The position numbers and the translations under genes were made by a program. Shown here piece by piece: positions 42,762-50,906 of a stretch of 64,000 nt of DNA. Source of the stretch: Halocatena halophila (GTDB taxonomy: Archaea > Halobacteriota > Halobacteria > Halobacteriales > Haloarculaceae); assembly GCA_027563145.1 (NCBI GenBank), contig CP071306.1:186001-250000 (forward strand), given 5' to 3'. The notes under the pieces were generated by a model. It was not told where the DNA came from and did not search any database. It was given only the letters and a program-made list of their open reading frames with translations. How positions within the stretch are numbered: the first letter of the stretch is position 1; the number at the start of each line of letters is the position of its first letter.

Positions 42762-43265
42762 TTAGAGCAAACAACTGGCCAGAGCACTGCTTCCCGAACG
42801 AAGCAGTTCAGCAGCCAGTACGGGAACGAATGTTGCACACAACGAAAGGCCCGCCTCCCTGAACGCTGGAGAACCACTGGCCGCACCAGCCAGTCCAAGC
42901 ATCGAGCGCAACAGAAATTTCAGGGCAAACAGACCGATCGTAATCTGGACTACCGACCCGATCAATCCCGGGACTCCTATCCCGAACCATTGGGTCTGAC
43001 AGACGAGCCTCGGTACATCAATGCCGATCCACTGTGCCACACCGAGACCCACCCACAACGGACAGAAGATGACCACTGTAATTCGGATTGAACTCCACAG
43101 ATCCGCCTTTCCGTCCTGTAATGACAGTCTAATAATAGTTGACCACAGCCACCCGACGGTCCCCGACAGACCGGCCAAGAGTCCTCCACCGCCAAATGCT
43201 GGTACAATTGCTAGCAAGCCAATGATCCCACCTACGTAACTAAGTGTACGTAAATCTACGAGCAT
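42762..43265 (-). CDS. Multi-helix membrane protein, unknown function
   Basis: 167 residues with about four or five hydrophobic segments, and Gly-rich loops such as AFGGGGLLAGLSG near 24-36. The ATG at 43265 has an AT-rich promoter region shared with the divergent ATPase gene (gap 43266-43417). No family recognised. Its place next to the AAA ATPase makes it a possible partner. Confidence 0.65.
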   Translation of the reverse strand: MLVDLRTLSYVGGIIGLLAIVPAFGGGGLLAGLSGTVGWLWSTIIRLSLQDGKADLWSSIRITVVIFCPLWVGLGVAQWIGIDVPRLVCQTQWFGIGVPGLIGSVVQITIGLFALKFLLRSMLGLAGAASGSPAFREAGLSLCATFVPVLAAELLRSGSSALASCLL

Positions 43266-43356
43266 AATTTATTTTATTGAGAAATAATGCAATAGAGAAA
43301 TACTTTCGCCTGTTCAATTTGGGGTTGTATATAGTACAAGCCATCAAAATAATAGG

Positions 43357-43367
43357 TATTATAAATG
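43357..43367 (+). promoter_or_regulatory. TATA-like box upstream of the HEAT-AAA gene
   Basis: TATTATAAATG lies about 56 nt before the ATG at 43418. With normal spacing, transcription would start near 43388, inside the palindrome below. Confidence 0.45.
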
Positions 43368-43385
43368 ATAACAACTGGGAAGTAC

Positions 43386-43399
43386 TGTAGTGTACTACA
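43386..43399. promoter_or_regulatory. Palindrome at the likely transcription start of the HEAT-AAA gene
   Basis: TGTAGT-GT-ACTACA: perfect 6-base arms around a 2-base centre, ending 18 bases before the start codon. A protein bound here would block initiation, so this is an operator candidate. No known motif matched. Confidence 0.45.
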
Positions 43400-43417
43400 C
43401 TATCGAGAGATCAACAC

Positions 43418-45823
43418 ATGACTGCACGTCACGGTCGCTCCAGGCAGGCACTCTCCTTTCTACTGGTCTGGCTGATTGGTGCAATTGCGGCAATCGTTAT
43501 CCTTCGAACAATCGAATCAAGCATACCGATTTCTATAAACAATGGCGATATTCACGCGGTAAGCATTTTTATCTCTGGGTGTGGAATCCTGATAGCCCAC
43601 GTCTACGTAAAATACCGAGCGACACAACGATCCCGTATTGACCGGCTCTATCACCATGGAGATCCAACAGACGTCTCGGAGGCACTTGATTCGTTAACGG
43701 CTCGCGACGATCAGGTGCGAGCAGTGGCGGCGAAGTTCGTTGCCGAACAGGTTCGCAACGCACCTGGAAAGGTCGTCAAACACGCGTCAATGGATGTCGA
43801 ATCGATCGTGACACGCATTAGTTCGTGTCTCTCCGACAGCTCCGCATCAATCGGCGAACACGCCGCCATTTCGATCAAATTCTTTGCCCGAGACTATCCT
43901 GGTGCCGTGTTGGACCACGCCGTGGGGCTCCAGCAGCTGTTGGCAACGAAAAACTCCCGCGTCCAGGCGAACGTTGCGATCGCACTCGGTAACCTCTCAG
44001 CCGCATTTCCGGAGTTTGGTTCGTCATTCGAGGCAGACTTGCTTGCACTCGCCGACGACGAAGACCCCGAAGTCAGGGCTGCAGCCTGTATCTCCCTGGT
44101 GCATCTCCCAGAGGTCGAACCCCACAAGCTCCCTGAGTTCACCGAGGATACCAGTCCTCTCGTCACAAACGCCGTCGCTGGTGCAAAGGCTATGTCGCAA
44201 GGAGATTCAAGCGTGGTCGATCCGCTGTTTCAGGGCGTTGCAATACCAGAACAATCTAACACCGCCGGTACCGACCTCAAATCCGCTCCTGCGATGGATT
44301 TCGATGCGGTCGTGGGAATGGACTCAGTAACGGAACTCCTCGGAGAACAGGTGATCGACCCACTGAACGATGAACTTCCATATGAGAAATACGGTGCTGA
44401 TCCCGTTACGGGTGTCTTGTTACATGGTCCACCCGGAACGGGAAAATCACACATCGCACGGTGTCTCGCTGGTGAACTCGGATGGGAAATACTCGAACTC
44501 GACGGAAGCCAATCATCCAGCTGGGACGAAAATCACCTTTCCGAGCTCTTCGAGCAAGCAAAACAGAATCAGCCCTGTCTCCTCATTCTCGATGAACTCG
44601 ACGCGATCGCATCGGAGCGATCGAGCACTGGTCAGGGATCGAACACGCGGCGTGTTTCCCAGCTACTGCGCTCGCTTTCGGACATCTCTTCGTCGGATGA
44701 TATCGTTGTTGTAGGAACGACCAACCGGCCTGAAGCTATTGATGAAGCAATGCTACGAACCGGTCGATTCGACACGAAGATACAGGTGCCATTACCGGAT
44801 GGGCCCACACGCCTGGCAATATTCGATCACCATCTGTCAGTTCCGATTTCTCAGTTCGACACCGAGCGATTCGAACGAGAAACTGATGGCCTCGTCGCTT
44901 CTGACATGGTCGAAATCGCACGCCGCACGACCATCAGGGCAGCCCGTCGAGAGCACAAACAGAATGTTCAAGGATCCGTCACCAATGGAGATGTGTTCGA
45001 TGCTGTGGCAACAATCTCCGATGAACGCGAGCTTACTGGTGAGTTCGTCCAGCGACCACCGAATCTCACGTTCGATGACGCGGTTGGCGCGGAATCAGTG
45101 AAAGACCGGCTACAAGAAACGATTATCCATCCACTACAACGTCCGGAGTCACACGAAGCGTACGGCGTCGGCATCGAAAATGGCGTGTTGCTCTATGGTC
45201 CTCCCGGCACGGGTAAAACCCATATTGCCCGGTGTCTCGCCGGAGAGCTCGATTGTGCGTTCGTCAGTATTCAGGCCAGTGACCTGGTGAGCAAGTGGGT
45301 CGGCGAAGGAGCACAAAACGTTGCTGCGCTGTTTCGTGAAGCCCGTGCTAGCCAGCCGTGTTTGATCTTTATTGATGAGCTCGATGCCCTTGCCACCGAT
45401 CGAGGTGCCCAACAGACGACGAGTGAACGACAGCAAGTCACACAGCTACTCACTGAACTCTCCGCCTGTCACGACGATAATGATTCCGTCATTGTCGTCG
45501 GAGCGACAAACCGAATCAGCGCGATTGACCCGGCGATGCTTCGGACGGGTCGATTCTCCCAAACCATCGAAATTGGGCCACCGGACGCACAGACGCGTGC
45601 CGCGCTATTCGAACACACGCTGGATGCCCCCACTGGTGAGATTCAGTTCGATGAACTGGGTGCCCGAACGACTGGATTCGTGGCGAGTGATATCGAACAC
45701 GTGACCGAACGCGCCGCACGCGCCGCATTACGGCGGACGGAGAACGATGAGAACCCGTCCCATGTCACACACAATGATCTACTTGATGCGATTGACGCTG
45801 TCAGAACGAGAGCAATCGAGTGA
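43418..45823 (+). CDS. Membrane-anchored HEAT-repeat protein with two Cdc48-like AAA+ domains
   Basis: 801 residues. Two membrane helices (about 12-30 and 47-65) anchor the N-terminus. A helical-repeat region (about 75-260), with QVRAVAAKFVAEQV, SRVQANVAIALGNLSAA and PEVRAAACISLVHLP, reads as HEAT/ARM repeats. Then come two AAA+ modules. The first has Walker A GPPGTGKS (337-344), Walker B LLILDELDA, sensor TTNRPEA and arginine finger MLRTGRFD (Arg447/450). The second has GPPGTGKT (594-601), pore loop SKWVGEGAQN, IFIDELDAL, GATNRISA and LRTGRF. The first pore-loop position is degenerate (SSSWDENHL). Lacking the Cdc48 N-domain, it is likely a membrane-bound unfoldase or remodeler using the HEAT region to recruit substrates. 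Confidence 0.88.
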   Translation: MTARHGRSRQALSFLLVWLIGAIAAIVILRTIESSIPISINNGDIHAVSIFISGCGILIAHVYVKYRATQRSRIDRLYHHGDPTDVSEALDSLTARDDQVRAVAAKFVAEQVRNAPGKVVKHASMDVESIVTRISSCLSDSSASIGEHAAISIKFFARDYPGAVLDHAVGLQQLLATKNSRVQANVAIALGNLSAAFPEFGSSFEADLLALADDEDPEVRAAACISLVHLPEVEPHKLPEFTEDTSPLVTNAVAGAKAMSQGDSSVVDPLFQGVAIPEQSNTAGTDLKSAPAMDFDAVVGMDSVTELLGEQVIDPLNDELPYEKYGADPVTGVLLHGPPGTGKSHIARCLAGELGWEILELDGSQSSSWDENHLSELFEQAKQNQPCLLILDELDAIASERSSTGQGSNTRRVSQLLRSLSDISSSDDIVVVGTTNRPEAIDEAMLRTGRFDTKIQVPLPDGPTRLAIFDHHLSVPISQFDTERFERETDGLVASDMVEIARRTTIRAARREHKQNVQGSVTNGDVFDAVATISDERELTGEFVQRPPNLTFDDAVGAESVKDRLQETIIHPLQRPESHEAYGVGIENGVLLYGPPGTGKTHIARCLAGELDCAFVSIQASDLVSKWVGEGAQNVAALFREARASQPCLIFIDELDALATDRGAQQTTSERQQVTQLLTELSACHDDNDSVIVVGATNRISAIDPAMLRTGRFSQTIEIGPPDAQTRAALFEHTLDAPTGEIQFDELGARTTGFVASDIEHVTERAARAALRRTENDENPSHVTHNDLLDAIDAVRTRAIE

Positions 45824-45824
45824 G

Positions 45825-46307
45825 CTATCCGCCGTCAGAATGATCGATGATAAGATTTGCCACATACGACGGACGAGGAACCTCTTCTAACACGAGTTCG
45901 GTTGAATTCGTTCCGGCCGTTTCTATTTCGACAGTTCCGACATTCAACAGTCGCTGTAGCGGGGATTGGGAATACGACGTGTTCTGAACACTCCGTAGAG
46001 AGAGCGTGTCGATCGTCAGCGAGAACATGCCCGAACGCTTGTACAGTTCCGTCTCTGTCATTAGATAAATGTGTCTGCGGTGATGAATTATCGCCACTGC
46101 ACCGCCCAGCAGCCCTCCGGCCACCACAACGATCGAGACAACCCTGAACACCGTGTCGAACTGAATAGCGCCGTATACGCCCAACGCAACGGCGATCGCT
46201 GCAGCCAACAGCCGATCTGCAATCTGCCAGTGTGTCGGTGTATCCCGCCACACAACTCTCGTCTCACTCTCCGTTTCTACCCAACTTGGTGGAGCATTGC
46301 TACTCAT
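45825..46307 (-). CDS. PH-domain (bPH2/DUF304-type) membrane protein
   Basis: 160 residues from the ATG at 46307. Two hydrophobic segments (about 29-45 and 52-70) are followed by a bacterial PH domain: the typical YLMTETELYKRSGMFSLTI, then DTLSLRSVQNTSYSQSPLQR and a strand with VGTVEIETAG. This is the usual architecture of bPH2 proteins. It converges on the AAA ATPase gene with one base between stops. Function unknown. Confidence 0.85.
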   Translation of the reverse strand: MSSNAPPSWVETESETRVVWRDTPTHWQIADRLLAAAIAVALGVYGAIQFDTVFRVVSIVVVAGGLLGGAVAIIHHRRHIYLMTETELYKRSGMFSLTIDTLSLRSVQNTSYSQSPLQRLLNVGTVEIETAGTNSTELVLEEVPRPSYVANLIIDHSDGG

Positions 46308-46380
46308 CGTACGCCTTTTCAATGCTTACAACTAATAAACATGTGACACTGGAGACTTCTCGAGACGAGAGGATGTCCGG

Positions 46381-46962
46381 CTACTCGTCTTCGGGCTCGA
46401 CCACTTCGGGATCGGCCATTGCGACCTGCAGACTTCGCAGGCCGGTGACCCAGTCGGCAACCGGTCCGTACTCGAATTCCTCTCCGGTCGATGGATCGAG
46501 CTCTGCACCGTCAATGATCGATGCACCGGCCTTCGCACAAAATTCGAGTGCGGCTTCGAACTCCTCGTCTTGCTCTGCCTCGCGCGCGGCGTCGATACAC
46601 TCTTCGACACCAGCGCGCTCATCTGTGACGATGAACTCTTCGGCGGCGTAAAACACACAGACGAGTGCCGTCTGTACGGCATTAATCAACATCAGTGTGT
46701 TTTCATTGTCGGCATCGAGTTCGACTTCGGTCAGAACGATCTCACGAACATCAGCAAGCTCTGTGAGCGCCGTTTCATCCTCCAGAACGCCTTCTTCGAA
46801 GTCGGAGACAATTTTGGCGATCGCGATCACCGTATCGTCCTGGAAATTCTGGAGTAGGCGGCCAGATTCTTCGTCTTCAAGGTCAATCTCTTCGGTGGTT
46901 AACCGGTCAATCCAGTTCTGCCACCGTTCTTCGGTGTAATACTCACCCTCGGGAGCACTCAT
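46381..46962 (-). CDS. DUF2150 family protein
   Basis: 193 residues from the ATG at 46962. Very acidic and helical. The start APEGEYYTEERWQNWIDRL and the following RLLQNFQDDTVIAIAKIVSD are the conserved part of archaeal DUF2150. The C-terminus GLRSLQVAMADPEVVEPEDE closes the domain. No enzymatic motif. Function unknown. Confidence 0.87.
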   Translation of the reverse strand: MSAPEGEYYTEERWQNWIDRLTTEEIDLEDEESGRLLQNFQDDTVIAIAKIVSDFEEGVLEDETALTELADVREIVLTEVELDADNENTLMLINAVQTALVCVFYAAEEFIVTDERAGVEECIDAAREAEQDEEFEAALEFCAKAGASIIDGAELDPSTGEEFEYGPVADWVTGLRSLQVAMADPEVVEPEDE

Positions 46963-47057
46963 ACCACGATACAACAGCCTATCGATGATATGCCTTTCTC
47001 ACTCACCGCCGAAATTTGGGGCCAATCGATGCAAACTTCTGTACATTCGATTGGTTT

Positions 47058-47897
47058 TCACGACAGTGTTTCTCGCGTATCGATACCATACACCTTTCGG
47101 GGCGTTTTCACGTGGGCAATTTTTATTGCCTCATCGTAGCCCTCATCGCGCATCCAGGTGGTTCGGCGCGGAACGGTTTTGGGTCCCATAACGGCACCCG
47201 GTCGGTCGGGATCGTCAATAAAGTCGGTCTCCATCATGAACGGTTCACCTGCGGACGCTGCCCGACTGAGCTCGTCTTTATCGACGAGGACGCTTGGCGT
47301 CGGTCCGGAAAGTCTCCCGGCTGCGTAGTGTTTCACGACGCGGTGGGCATCCATGCCAGCAGATTCCGCCCACTCGGTCACCTCCGTCATCTCCTCGCTG
47401 TATTCGGTATGTAGCTGGACCGCACAGTCGAGCTCTCCGCCAAGCGAGAACGCATGTCGCATCACCGCATTTGACGCCTCCCACACGGCTGTCGACACGT
47501 CGTAGTGTGGCCGTCCGGACTTCAACGCCAGTGCCTCGCCCGAGCGGACGTACTCTGCGGCCACATCGAGACCGGTTTGCATCAGTGCTGTCGCTTCGTC
47601 CGGATCGTATCCTCGCTTGAGCAGCTTCGAGATCAGGCCTGGATGAACGCCAAGAACGGGCCAGGCGGTCCCGGGAACGACAGAGCTCGCCGCTTGTGTC
47701 ACCGAGAGCGTATGCTCGTATGCAACCTGAAAATCCGTGGCGTTGGTAACGTCGACGCCGTAGTGCCAGGATGGTTTGTTCACAACGAGCAGATGCGTGC
47801 CACCAGCTGTGGCGAACGTCTCGGCTGCCTCAACGCCACGACCGTTGACAGGATCAAGATGCAGATGATTGTCGAGAACCGGCTGTTCGGTGGTCAT
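47058..47897 (-). CDS. TatD-family metal-dependent hydrolase
   Basis: 279 residues of the amidohydrolase/TIM barrel type. The metal motif is NHLHLDP (His11, His13), and later motifs include LGVHPGLIS, His in QLHTEYSE, KHYAAG and a METDFIDDP Asp. TatD enzymes are metal-dependent nucleases or peptidases. The archaeal subgroup is less well characterised. It lies next to the NYN-domain gene on the same strand. Confidence 0.87.
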   Translation of the reverse strand: MTTEQPVLDNHLHLDPVNGRGVEAAETFATAGGTHLLVVNKPSWHYGVDVTNATDFQVAYEHTLSVTQAASSVVPGTAWPVLGVHPGLISKLLKRGYDPDEATALMQTGLDVAAEYVRSGEALALKSGRPHYDVSTAVWEASNAVMRHAFSLGGELDCAVQLHTEYSEEMTEVTEWAESAGMDAHRVVKHYAAGRLSGPTPSVLVDKDELSRAASAGEPFMMETDFIDDPDRPGAVMGPKTVPRRTTWMRDEGYDEAIKIAHVKTPRKVYGIDTRETLS

Positions 47898-47936
47898 CGC
47901 TCGATGACTCGGGGCTCGGGCCGGAAAAACTCACTG

Positions 47937-48377
47937 TCAATCGAGGGTGACGGCAGTGTGTGCTGCGTTCTGTAATCCGTCCGATCGGCCGTGTTCTACG
48001 GGAGCAACTGCCACTGTTTCGAGTCCCTCGCGCGCCGCACGCTCAAGAACGGGCTTGAAATCCATATCTCGAGAGACGATTGTGAGGGTGTCAACGTCGC
48101 CGCTAACGGCAATAGCGGTGCTGTCAACTGCGAGTTTTACGTCCACATCACCGCTTGTCACGATCGTCTCGAACCCATGTGCCTCGGCTGCCTGTATCAG
48201 CCCTGGTGTGGCGTGCTCATCAACGTAGAGGCGCATCACTGTGGGTGTTCCGTGTTCGAGCGTTGCTCTCCGTAGGTCGTCGAGATCAACGTCGAACTCC
48301 GATCGCAACACGTTGGGCCCATCGACGAACACCCCAACACGATCGGTCCGTTCTCCCCGACGTAACAGCCTATCCAT
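47937..48377 (-). CDS. NYN-domain protein (TIGR00288-like)
   Basis: 146 residues forming a single PIN-like NYN domain: VGVFVDGPNVLR (Asp19 and Asn22), a following IVTSGDVDVKLAVD with acidic residues, and LTIVSRDMDFKPVLERA. The acidic pocket is typical of RNases in this superfamily. In archaea the group is described as a NYN-domain family. Its cellular target is unknown. Confidence 0.87.
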   Translation of the reverse strand: MDRLLRRGERTDRVGVFVDGPNVLRSEFDVDLDDLRRATLEHGTPTVMRLYVDEHATPGLIQAAEAHGFETIVTSGDVDVKLAVDSTAIAVSGDVDTLTIVSRDMDFKPVLERAAREGLETVAVAPVEHGRSDGLQNAAHTAVTLD

Positions 48378-48508
48378 GCAAATTCCACTCGCCCAGTGGT
48401 GAAAGTCGTTACTAGACGATCGATCGTTCCAACCGGTGACCTTCGATGGATCTCAATCATGACATAAAAATATGAATTTAAAATGTCAATTATGGCGATG
48501 CATAGGAA

Positions 48509-48520
48509 GATTTAACGTAA
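48509..48520 (+). promoter_or_regulatory. TATA-like box of the protease gene
   Basis: GATTTAACGTAA over 48509-48520 is centred about 32 nt before the ATG at 48546. A second AT-rich block (about 48473-48484) lies further upstream. Confidence 0.45.
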
Positions 48521-48545
48521 CCTTGGCACATTCTGAATTCAGAGT

Positions 48546-50126
48546 ATGAGCGACCGTTCAGGGCTCGCCCGTCGGAATTTCTTGCGGTTGAGTAGTATTG
48601 CCGGCGCTAGTATGCTCTCTGGTGTTGGGTCGGCAACACCCGGACGGGATCCGGGGGCGAAGACGAATGAATGGGTCGTTGGGGTGAGCACGGGGGATGA
48701 TTCGCCAGGACGGATCCTCTCCGATCAGCTTTCCTCGCAGTCGGCCGTCGTCTACGAAAACGATCGAATGGGATATGCCTGTGTTACGACGCCAGCAGAT
48801 CGATCGTCGAAACGATCCCTGCTCGAAACCCTGTCGACGGCGATTGAGTCACCGGGACCGGTCAAGTATGTCGAGCAAAACTGTACGTATTGTGCACAGT
48901 ATCTTCCAAACGACCCACACTTTGAAGAGCAGTACGCAGCCACAACGATAGGTGCACCAGCTGCGTGGGATGAAACCCTCGGGAGCAACGATGTGACGAT
49001 CGCCGTGATCGATCAGGGGATGCAGTATGACCATCCCGACCTTTCACAAAACGTTGCTGACGATCCTGGTTGGGATTTCATCACAAATTCACCCGATCCG
49101 TATCCCGACGATCTGGACGCAGAGCCCCACGGCACCCACGTGGCTGGCATTGCCGGGGCTCGAACCGACAATAACAATGGGGTCACGGGCGTCGGAAACT
49201 TCCGACTCCTCTCGGCGCGGGTGCTAGACAAAGCGGGTCGTGGATCCGTGACAGATATTGCCGACGGGATTGAGTGGGCCGTCGATCGGGGTGCGGACGT
49301 GATCAACCTCTCACTGGGTGGCGGACGCTACTCACAGACGATGCAGAACGCCGTTCGTTACGCGAGTGCCCATGACGTTCTCGTGGTAGTTGCGGCCGGA
49401 AACAGCTCTGATGGAAAATCGATGTATCCGGCGTCCTACGACGAATGTGTCGCCGTTTCGGCGCTAGATCCGGATGGGACACTCTCATCGTTTTCGAACT
49501 ACGGCCCCGCAATCGAACTCGCGGCTCCCGGTCGAAACGTCGTTTCAACCTGGCCGGGAGATGGCTATCGACCGGCGTCGGGAACGTCGATGGCGACGCC
49601 GGTGGTAGCGGGCGTTGCAGGGTTGGCGCTTTCGAAATGGGATCTCACCAGCGAGCAACTGCGCAGGCAGTTAAAACGAACCGCCGTCGATATCGGTCTC
49701 TCAGAACTCGAACAGGGTGCCGGTCGCATTGACGCCGCGGGCGCGGTACATGCCAGGCCGCGTGCTGGGGTCGAAACCGCTATGGCGGAGACACCTCCAG
49801 ATTCGAGTTCGCTCAAAAATCGCGTTTCCGGCCGACTCACAGCTTTCGACGATACAGAACATTTCTCGTATTCCTGGGGAACCGACTCTCCAGAGACGAT
49901 TTCGGTCACCTTACTGGGTCCAGAGAGTGCTGATTTTGACCTCTACGTGAATGAGGGACGAACCGAGATACCCGGGACAGACGAGTACGATTACGCTGGG
50001 CGCACTAGCTCCAGCCACGAACGGGTGACGATAGAGAATCCCACAGCCAGCGTTCCCCTCCAGGTTACCGTCCATGCCTATCATGGATCGGGCTCGTTCT
50101 CGCTCGGGTTTGAGGAGAGCCGTTGA
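48546..50126 (+). CDS. Tat-exported subtilase (halolysin-like S8 serine protease)
   Basis: 526 residues. Tat signal LARRNFLRLSSIAGAS (7-22), propeptide to about 125, then the catalytic domain with Asp156 (AVIDQGMQYDHPDL), His195 (PHGTHVAGIAG), oxyanion Asn286 (AAGNSSDG) and Ser348 (SGTSMATPVVAG). After about 405 a linker leads to a C-terminal PPC-like beta domain (residues 425-525, LTAFDDTEHFSYSWGTDSPE and FDLYVNEG). This is the halolysin layout: secreted by Tat, self-processed, acting outside the cell. No CTERM anchor. Confidence 0.95.
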   Translation: MSDRSGLARRNFLRLSSIAGASMLSGVGSATPGRDPGAKTNEWVVGVSTGDDSPGRILSDQLSSQSAVVYENDRMGYACVTTPADRSSKRSLLETLSTAIESPGPVKYVEQNCTYCAQYLPNDPHFEEQYAATTIGAPAAWDETLGSNDVTIAVIDQGMQYDHPDLSQNVADDPGWDFITNSPDPYPDDLDAEPHGTHVAGIAGARTDNNNGVTGVGNFRLLSARVLDKAGRGSVTDIADGIEWAVDRGADVINLSLGGGRYSQTMQNAVRYASAHDVLVVVAAGNSSDGKSMYPASYDECVAVSALDPDGTLSSFSNYGPAIELAAPGRNVVSTWPGDGYRPASGTSMATPVVAGVAGLALSKWDLTSEQLRRQLKRTAVDIGLSELEQGAGRIDAAGAVHARPRAGVETAMAETPPDSSSLKNRVSGRLTAFDDTEHFSYSWGTDSPETISVTLLGPESADFDLYVNEGRTEIPGTDEYDYAGRTSSSHERVTIENPTASVPLQVTVHAYHGSGSFSLGFEESR

Positions 50127-50150
50127 GTCTCAACGGGCGCTCCAGTCGTC

Positions 50151-50585
50151 TTAATCGGGTGTGGACGGAGTGGATGTCGTCGTTGGGCTGACGGTTGGCG
50201 AGGGCGTCGCCGTCGGTGTGGCAGTGGGTGTTGCAGTTGGCGTTGGTGATGGCGTCGGGCTCGGTGATGGAGTTGCCGTCGGACTTGCCGTCGGCGTGGC
50301 TGTTGGTGTCTCAGTTGGGGAGTTCGTTGGCGTACTCGTGTTTTCTGCTGTCGGCGTGGCTGTCGGCGTTCCAGTAGGGATTGCGGTCTCCGTGGGCTGC
50401 TGGGTCGTTTCGTTGTCGGTCGGTGGCGGCGAGAATCCCCCAAGGAGGGATATCAAAATTCCAACGACGAACAATCCGATCCCCGCGAGTACGAGTCCCG
50501 CCTGCAGGAGCCGCTTGTTACTGACAGAATCGTTCCACCGTCTGTTGCTGCGAGATCGTCTCCGAAACCTATCGCGACTACCCAT
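50151..50585 (-). CDS. Membrane-anchored Pro/Thr-rich (mucin-like) surface protein
   Basis: 144 residues from the ATG at 50585; ATG at 50591 is also possible. A basic N-terminus precedes one hydrophobic helix (about 28-48, [20 protein letters not shown]). The rest is nearly all Pro, Thr, Ser and Ala in PTATPT- and PTPSPT-like hexads. This is a type II or signal-anchored topology with a long, probably O-glycosylated outer stalk. No fold or activity is visible. It converges on the protease gene with 24 bases between stops. Confidence 0.68.
   Translation of the reverse strand: MGSRDRFRRRSRSNRRWNDSVSNKRLLQAGLVLAGIGLFVVGILISLLGGFSPPPTDNETTQQPTETAIPTGTPTATPTAENTSTPTNSPTETPTATPTASPTATPSPSPTPSPTPTATPTATPTATPSPTVSPTTTSTPSTPD
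50161..50390 (+). repeat. Hexanucleotide-type repeats encoding the Pro/Thr tail
   Basis: The plus strand shows repeated GTTGGC/GTGGC-type units (GGCGTGGCTGTTGGTGTC and similar) about every six to twelve bases. They are the complement of Pro-Thr codons and prone to expansion by slippage. Confidence 0.6.
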
Positions 50586-50906
50586 GTACAACGTAGGTTA
50601 TTCACGGTTTAATTATTTTAGCACGCATCAGCGCGATATATACAATCATCGGTGGGATCAACGTCTCGGACTGATCAGTGATAGAGAGTATGATGCGTCG
50701 ATCGTACTAGACGATACAGATCGGGGAGCGTCCCTGAGACGGGCACCGAGAGTGGTTGGCAGGCAATTGTTTGGTCTCGGTGGCGTCCTCGACTGTCTGA
50801 TCTGACACCTCTGAGAAGGTGTCGGTACTACCTTGGTGCTAGACCGCCTTCGTTACCGTCTCCGTACTCGGCGGCTGGTCCGAGATACAGAGAGAAGTGA
50901 ACCGCT
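50586..50906. other. Gap between surface-protein genes with one hairpin
   Basis: About 320 bases. A hairpin GACACCT-CTGAGA-AGGTGTC at 50804-50823 may end transcription from the lipoprotein gene (minus strand). A 73-codon frame starts at 50584 on the plus strand, but its composition gives no support. Otherwise nothing recognisable. Confidence 0.4.

Noticed and set aside
42285..43091. 268-codon plus-strand frame across the small membrane genes
   Set aside because: Ser/Arg-rich translation, no domain, covers the gap between two plausible minus-strand genes; treated as a shadow.
50161..50390. Regular short repeats considered as a CRISPR array or satellite
   Set aside because: Repeat units are 6-12 bases without spacers of 30-40 bases and are explained by Pro-Thr codons of the gene on the other strand.
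50584..50805. 73-codon plus-strand frame between surface genes
   Set aside because: Starts inside the opposite gene's start region, not acidic, no family, no promoter at leaderless spacing.
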